The notes under the pieces are model-generated. The model searched no databases. It was not told where the DNA came from and saw only the letters and a program-made list of their open reading frames with translations. A stretch of 15,906 bases of DNA from an uncultured Alphaproteobacteria bacterium. Its GTDB lineage: Bacteria > Pseudomonadota > Alphaproteobacteria > Rickettsiales > Midichloriaceae. How positions within the stretch are numbered: the first letter of the stretch is position 1; each line of letters opens with the position of its first letter. The translations under genes and the position numbers were made by a program. The stretch lies in assembly GCA_903860855.1 (NCBI GenBank), contig CAIOSF010000185.1:1-15906 (forward strand). Reading direction: 5' to 3'. This document shows positions 14,356-15,906 of the stretch, piece after piece.

Positions 14356-14492
14356 CGATGTTATCATGAAATCTATCGCGCGATGAGCATCATAGCATCA
14401 CAAATAGTGATTATAATGACAAACCATTTACTAATTTGACTAGACGAAATCCTAGTAGATAGCTATGGTGAAGCACATAATCTTTTTAGTTT

Positions 14493-15032
14493 ATGATAAG
14501 TAACGATATGTTATTGATATATAGATTAGGTTTCATTGCATTATGCTTGGCACATTTCGTAATTGAGCCATTGTACAACGATTCTTTGCCAGCGGCATCA
14601 GCTTACTCTTTCCCGAATAAGATCCCCTTAAAGGAATTGAGCTTGAGCTCAGTTGGCGCCAGTGACTTTAGAGACTTAGCTGATAAGCTGCTTATAGATA
14701 ACGATCACACAACTAGACAACATATAAAAGACTATGTACAAAAACACTATCTTGATAAAGGCATCACCATACAATCAATGGTATTATATGTTCACACTTC
14801 TTGGTGTCTAGAGTGCAAGAAAAGCATGAATTCTGTTTGTCGATGGATTAAGCAGGAAAGGAAAGCAAATCCTAATACAATTTTCATAGCAGCCATATGG
14901 AAAAGTGGCAGTAAAAATAGCGTATCCTGTAGTGAATTTGATTTATATGGGATAATAGACCCAAAGTTCGCTCAAGATAAGCTACATATTGAGAAAACAC
15001 CGGAATTTATAGTAATCAGAAATGATAGATGA
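14493..15032 (+). CDS. Secreted thioredoxin-like protein with CxxC motif, C-terminally short
   Basis: 179 aa. A hydrophobic N-terminal stretch (residues 7-22) and a following AASA-YS (34-39) suggest a signal peptide, so the mature part would be periplasmic. The thioredoxin fold is indicated by SMVLYVHTSWCLECKKSM (Cys105 and Cys108, CLEC) and by the Thr-Pro at 169-170 (KTPEFIVI), the position of the cis-proline. Likely a thiol oxidoreductase; the partner is unknown. A full thioredoxin fold has one more strand and a helix after the strand EFIVI, but here the protein ends four residues later, and repeat copy 6 begins 11 bp after the stop. The gene may have been shortened by insertion. Start: ATG at 14493; the ATG at 14508 is an alternative. 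It lies 137 bp after lipB, with its own TATAAT-like box at 14412-14417 but no clear -35. Confidence 0.7.
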   Translation: MISNDMLLIYRLGFIALCLAHFVIEPLYNDSLPAASAYSFPNKIPLKELSLSSVGASDFRDLADKLLIDNDHTTRQHIKDYVQKHYLDKGITIQSMVLYVHTSWCLECKKSMNSVCRWIKQERKANPNTIFIAAIWKSGSKNSVSCSEFDLYGIIDPKFAQDKLHIEKTPEFIVIRNDR

Positions 15033-15042
15033 GATCAAGTAA

Positions 15043-15115
15043 TACCATTTACCCACATGAAATGGACGAGCCGAAGGTGAAGTTAAAGCAGCAGTAGTTA
15101 AATCAGGAACTAGCA
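15043..15115 (+). repeat. Dispersed palindromic repeat, copy 6 (intergenic)
   Basis: TACCATTTACCCACATGAAA, then CCGAAGGTGAAGTTAAAG, then CAGTAGTTAAATCAGGAACT and a worn end AGCA. Compared with copy 7 it lacks the internal AAATGCAATAG module, so copies differ by whole modules. It follows the thioredoxin-like gene by 10 bp. The same frame that is coding in copies 4 and 5 is open over its right part (AEGEVKAAVVKSGTSIS). Confidence 0.75.
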
Positions 15116-15251
15116 TAAGCCATAGCAAGTAAACAAATAGGATGTCACGCAATCTTAAATACAAACAGCCACAGACAAGCATAGCACATCCCTAATCTTA
15201 CGTATTGAATACTTAAAGATCGACCTTTGTGTTAATTACAAATAAAAGAAA

Positions 15252-15326
15252 TGGCTCCCCGGGCCGGATTCGAACCAGCGACCAAGCGGTTAACAGCCGC
15301 TTGCTCTACCACTGAGCTACCGAGGA
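15252..15326 (-). tRNA. tRNA-Asn (anticodon GUU)
   Basis: Reading the minus strand, the cloverleaf is complete. Acceptor stem TCCTCGG pairs with CCGGGGA (one T-G pair). D stem GCTC/GAGC with loop AGTGGTA. Anticodon stem AGCGG/CCGCT with loop CTGTTAA, so the anticodon is GTT (Asn). T stem GCTGG/CCGGC with loop TTCGAAT. The discriminator base is G and the CCA end is encoded (15252-15254). Confidence 0.97.
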
Positions 15327-15624
15327 ATAGCAAGATAAACTATATAGACATACATACTCAACGTATGGCGATATTATTTAAAAAGTTTGTATGTAACTCA
15401 GTTGCAACAGCAAACCTGAATCAAAACAACGAGTAGGATCGTAGATTATTCCCAACACAAAGTCTAGCAGATTTTTTCTGCGATGAATTCATGAGCAAGA
15501 GCCTATTGTACCAGTTTCCCACATAGAATGGGCGCAAGCCAAATGCAATAGAAAGCTTGGAAGCGAAGTCAAACCGAAGGTGCAGTCAAAGCGACAGTAG
15601 TGAAAATCAGGAGCTGGTATTAGC
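15327..15624. other. Intergenic region upstream of tRNA-Asn, mostly repeat
   Basis: 298 bp. The part next to the tRNA (15327-15370) should hold the tRNA promoter. On the minus strand it contains TTGAGT and a TATATAGTTT stretch, but the spacing does not fit well. A small hairpin GCAGA-TTTTT-TCTGC occurs at 15467-15481. The rest is repeat copy 7. I see no supportable protein gene here. Confidence 0.45.
15509..15619 (+). repeat. Dispersed palindromic repeat, copy 7 (longest, intergenic)
   Basis: 111 bp, bounded by TACCAGTTTCC (15509) and GGAGCTGGTA (ends 15619), which are inverted copies of each other with one mismatch or gap. Modules in order: CCCACATAGAATGGGCGCAA, CCAAATGCAATAGAAAGC, GCGAAGTCAAA, CCGAAGGTGCAGTCAAAG, GACAGTAGTGAAAATCAGG. 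It serves as the reference copy. Its right edge lies 5 bp from the stop codon of the minus-strand gene at 15625. Confidence 0.8.
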
Positions 15625-15906
15625 CTAGAGTTCCTGCTGAGGAGTAGTATTACTATGATTCAAGTGATTTAGAGCAGCATTCACTGTATCACTCACCAGT
15701 TCTTGGGCTATATTGGCCCCCTCATCAGTGATAGCACCAGCCACATCATTCTCGATATTACCTTTTGTCTCCCTAATATTACCCGTTATATTCACGATTG
15801 CTTCATGTATGGTTTGGTTGCCAGTAATTATTTTACCGATTGCAACTACGGCTTCTTTAGCGCCTTTTTCTAGATCTCGAGCTATTTTCTGCGTAATATT
15901 TTTAAC
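15625..15906 (-). CDS. C-terminal 93 residues of an unidentified protein, 5' end beyond window
   Basis: The frame is open from the window edge (15906) to a TAG at 15625-15627. The visible part starts VKNITQKIARDLEKGAKEAV and is rich in Ala, Ile, Asn and Glu, with amphipathic, possibly helical stretches (GKIITGNQTIHEAIVNITGN; DEGANIAQELVSDTVNAALN) and a polar tail ending TPQQEL. It has no obvious membrane segment, cysteine or catalytic motif, and I do not recognise the family. The 93-codon open frame, with well-behaved composition and a stop just before a repeat copy like other genes here, supports a real gene. Confidence 0.6.
   Translation of the reverse strand, partial: VKNITQKIARDLEKGAKEAVVAIGKIITGNQTIHEAIVNITGNIRETKGNIENDVAGAITDEGANIAQELVSDTVNAALNHLNHSNTTPQQEL

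Noticed and set aside
15116..15181. Open stretch after copy 6 (ASKQIGCHAILNTN...) as the lost C-terminus of the thioredoxin-like protein
   Set aside because: It is out of frame with the gene even after subtracting the repeat, and I see no family match.
15251..15436. Plus-strand open frame starting MAPRAGFEPATKRL
   Set aside because: It is the familiar false frame read across the antisense of a tRNA gene; the tRNA-Asn on the minus strand explains it.
1..15906. CRISPR array or tandem repeats
   Set aside because: The repeat copies are dispersed, vary in length and have no regular spacing; no cas gene is present.

Overview
The window looks like a chromosomal segment of an intracellular alphaproteobacterium, most likely Rickettsiales-like. 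This is inference from gene content and family style (short SppA next to IHF-beta, TolC, Xer recombinase, DnaG-RpoD, UbiG, LipB, a DUF2608-like HAD protein), an AT-rich composition and many weak Shine-Dalgarno sites. I cannot name the genus. No transposase, phage gene or CRISPR array is visible.

Layout. 1-229 holds a doubtful partial reading frame on the minus strand. 299-1228 (+) encodes a membrane-anchored HAD/DUF2608-like phosphatase. 1379-4063 (-) is a probable tolC-sppA-ihfB transcription unit: outer-membrane export channel, short signal peptide peptidase and nucleoid protein. 4337-5317 (-) is a Xer tyrosine recombinase, preceded by a 47-codon putative membrane peptide gene (5363-5506). 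5507-5851 is the divergent control region. It contains a terminator-like hairpin 19 bp before topA, overlapped by the end of a 34-codon open frame, so it could be an attenuator-like leader. 5852-14355 (+) is the housekeeping run topA-dnaG-rpoD-ubiG-lipB (DNA topology, priming, primary sigma factor, ubiquinone O-methylation, lipoyl transfer). It is followed by a secreted thioredoxin-like protein that ends early (14493-15032). A tRNA-Asn(GUU) lies on the minus strand at 15252-15326. The 3' end of an unidentified minus-strand gene runs off the right edge.

The striking feature is a family of short (about 50-110 bp) dispersed repeats. Their ends are inverted (TACCAGTTCCC / GGGAACTGGTA) and their interior is modular. 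I find seven supportable copies in 16 kb. Five are intergenic, mostly directly behind stop codons. Two lie inside essential-type genes, ubiG and lipB, where they are read in the same frame and add about 30 residues to each protein. A third, decayed in-gene copy is possible in dnaG. This resembles the protein-coding Rickettsia palindromic elements (RPE) in behaviour, but I do not recognise the sequence as a described family, and it is the best candidate here for something undescribed.
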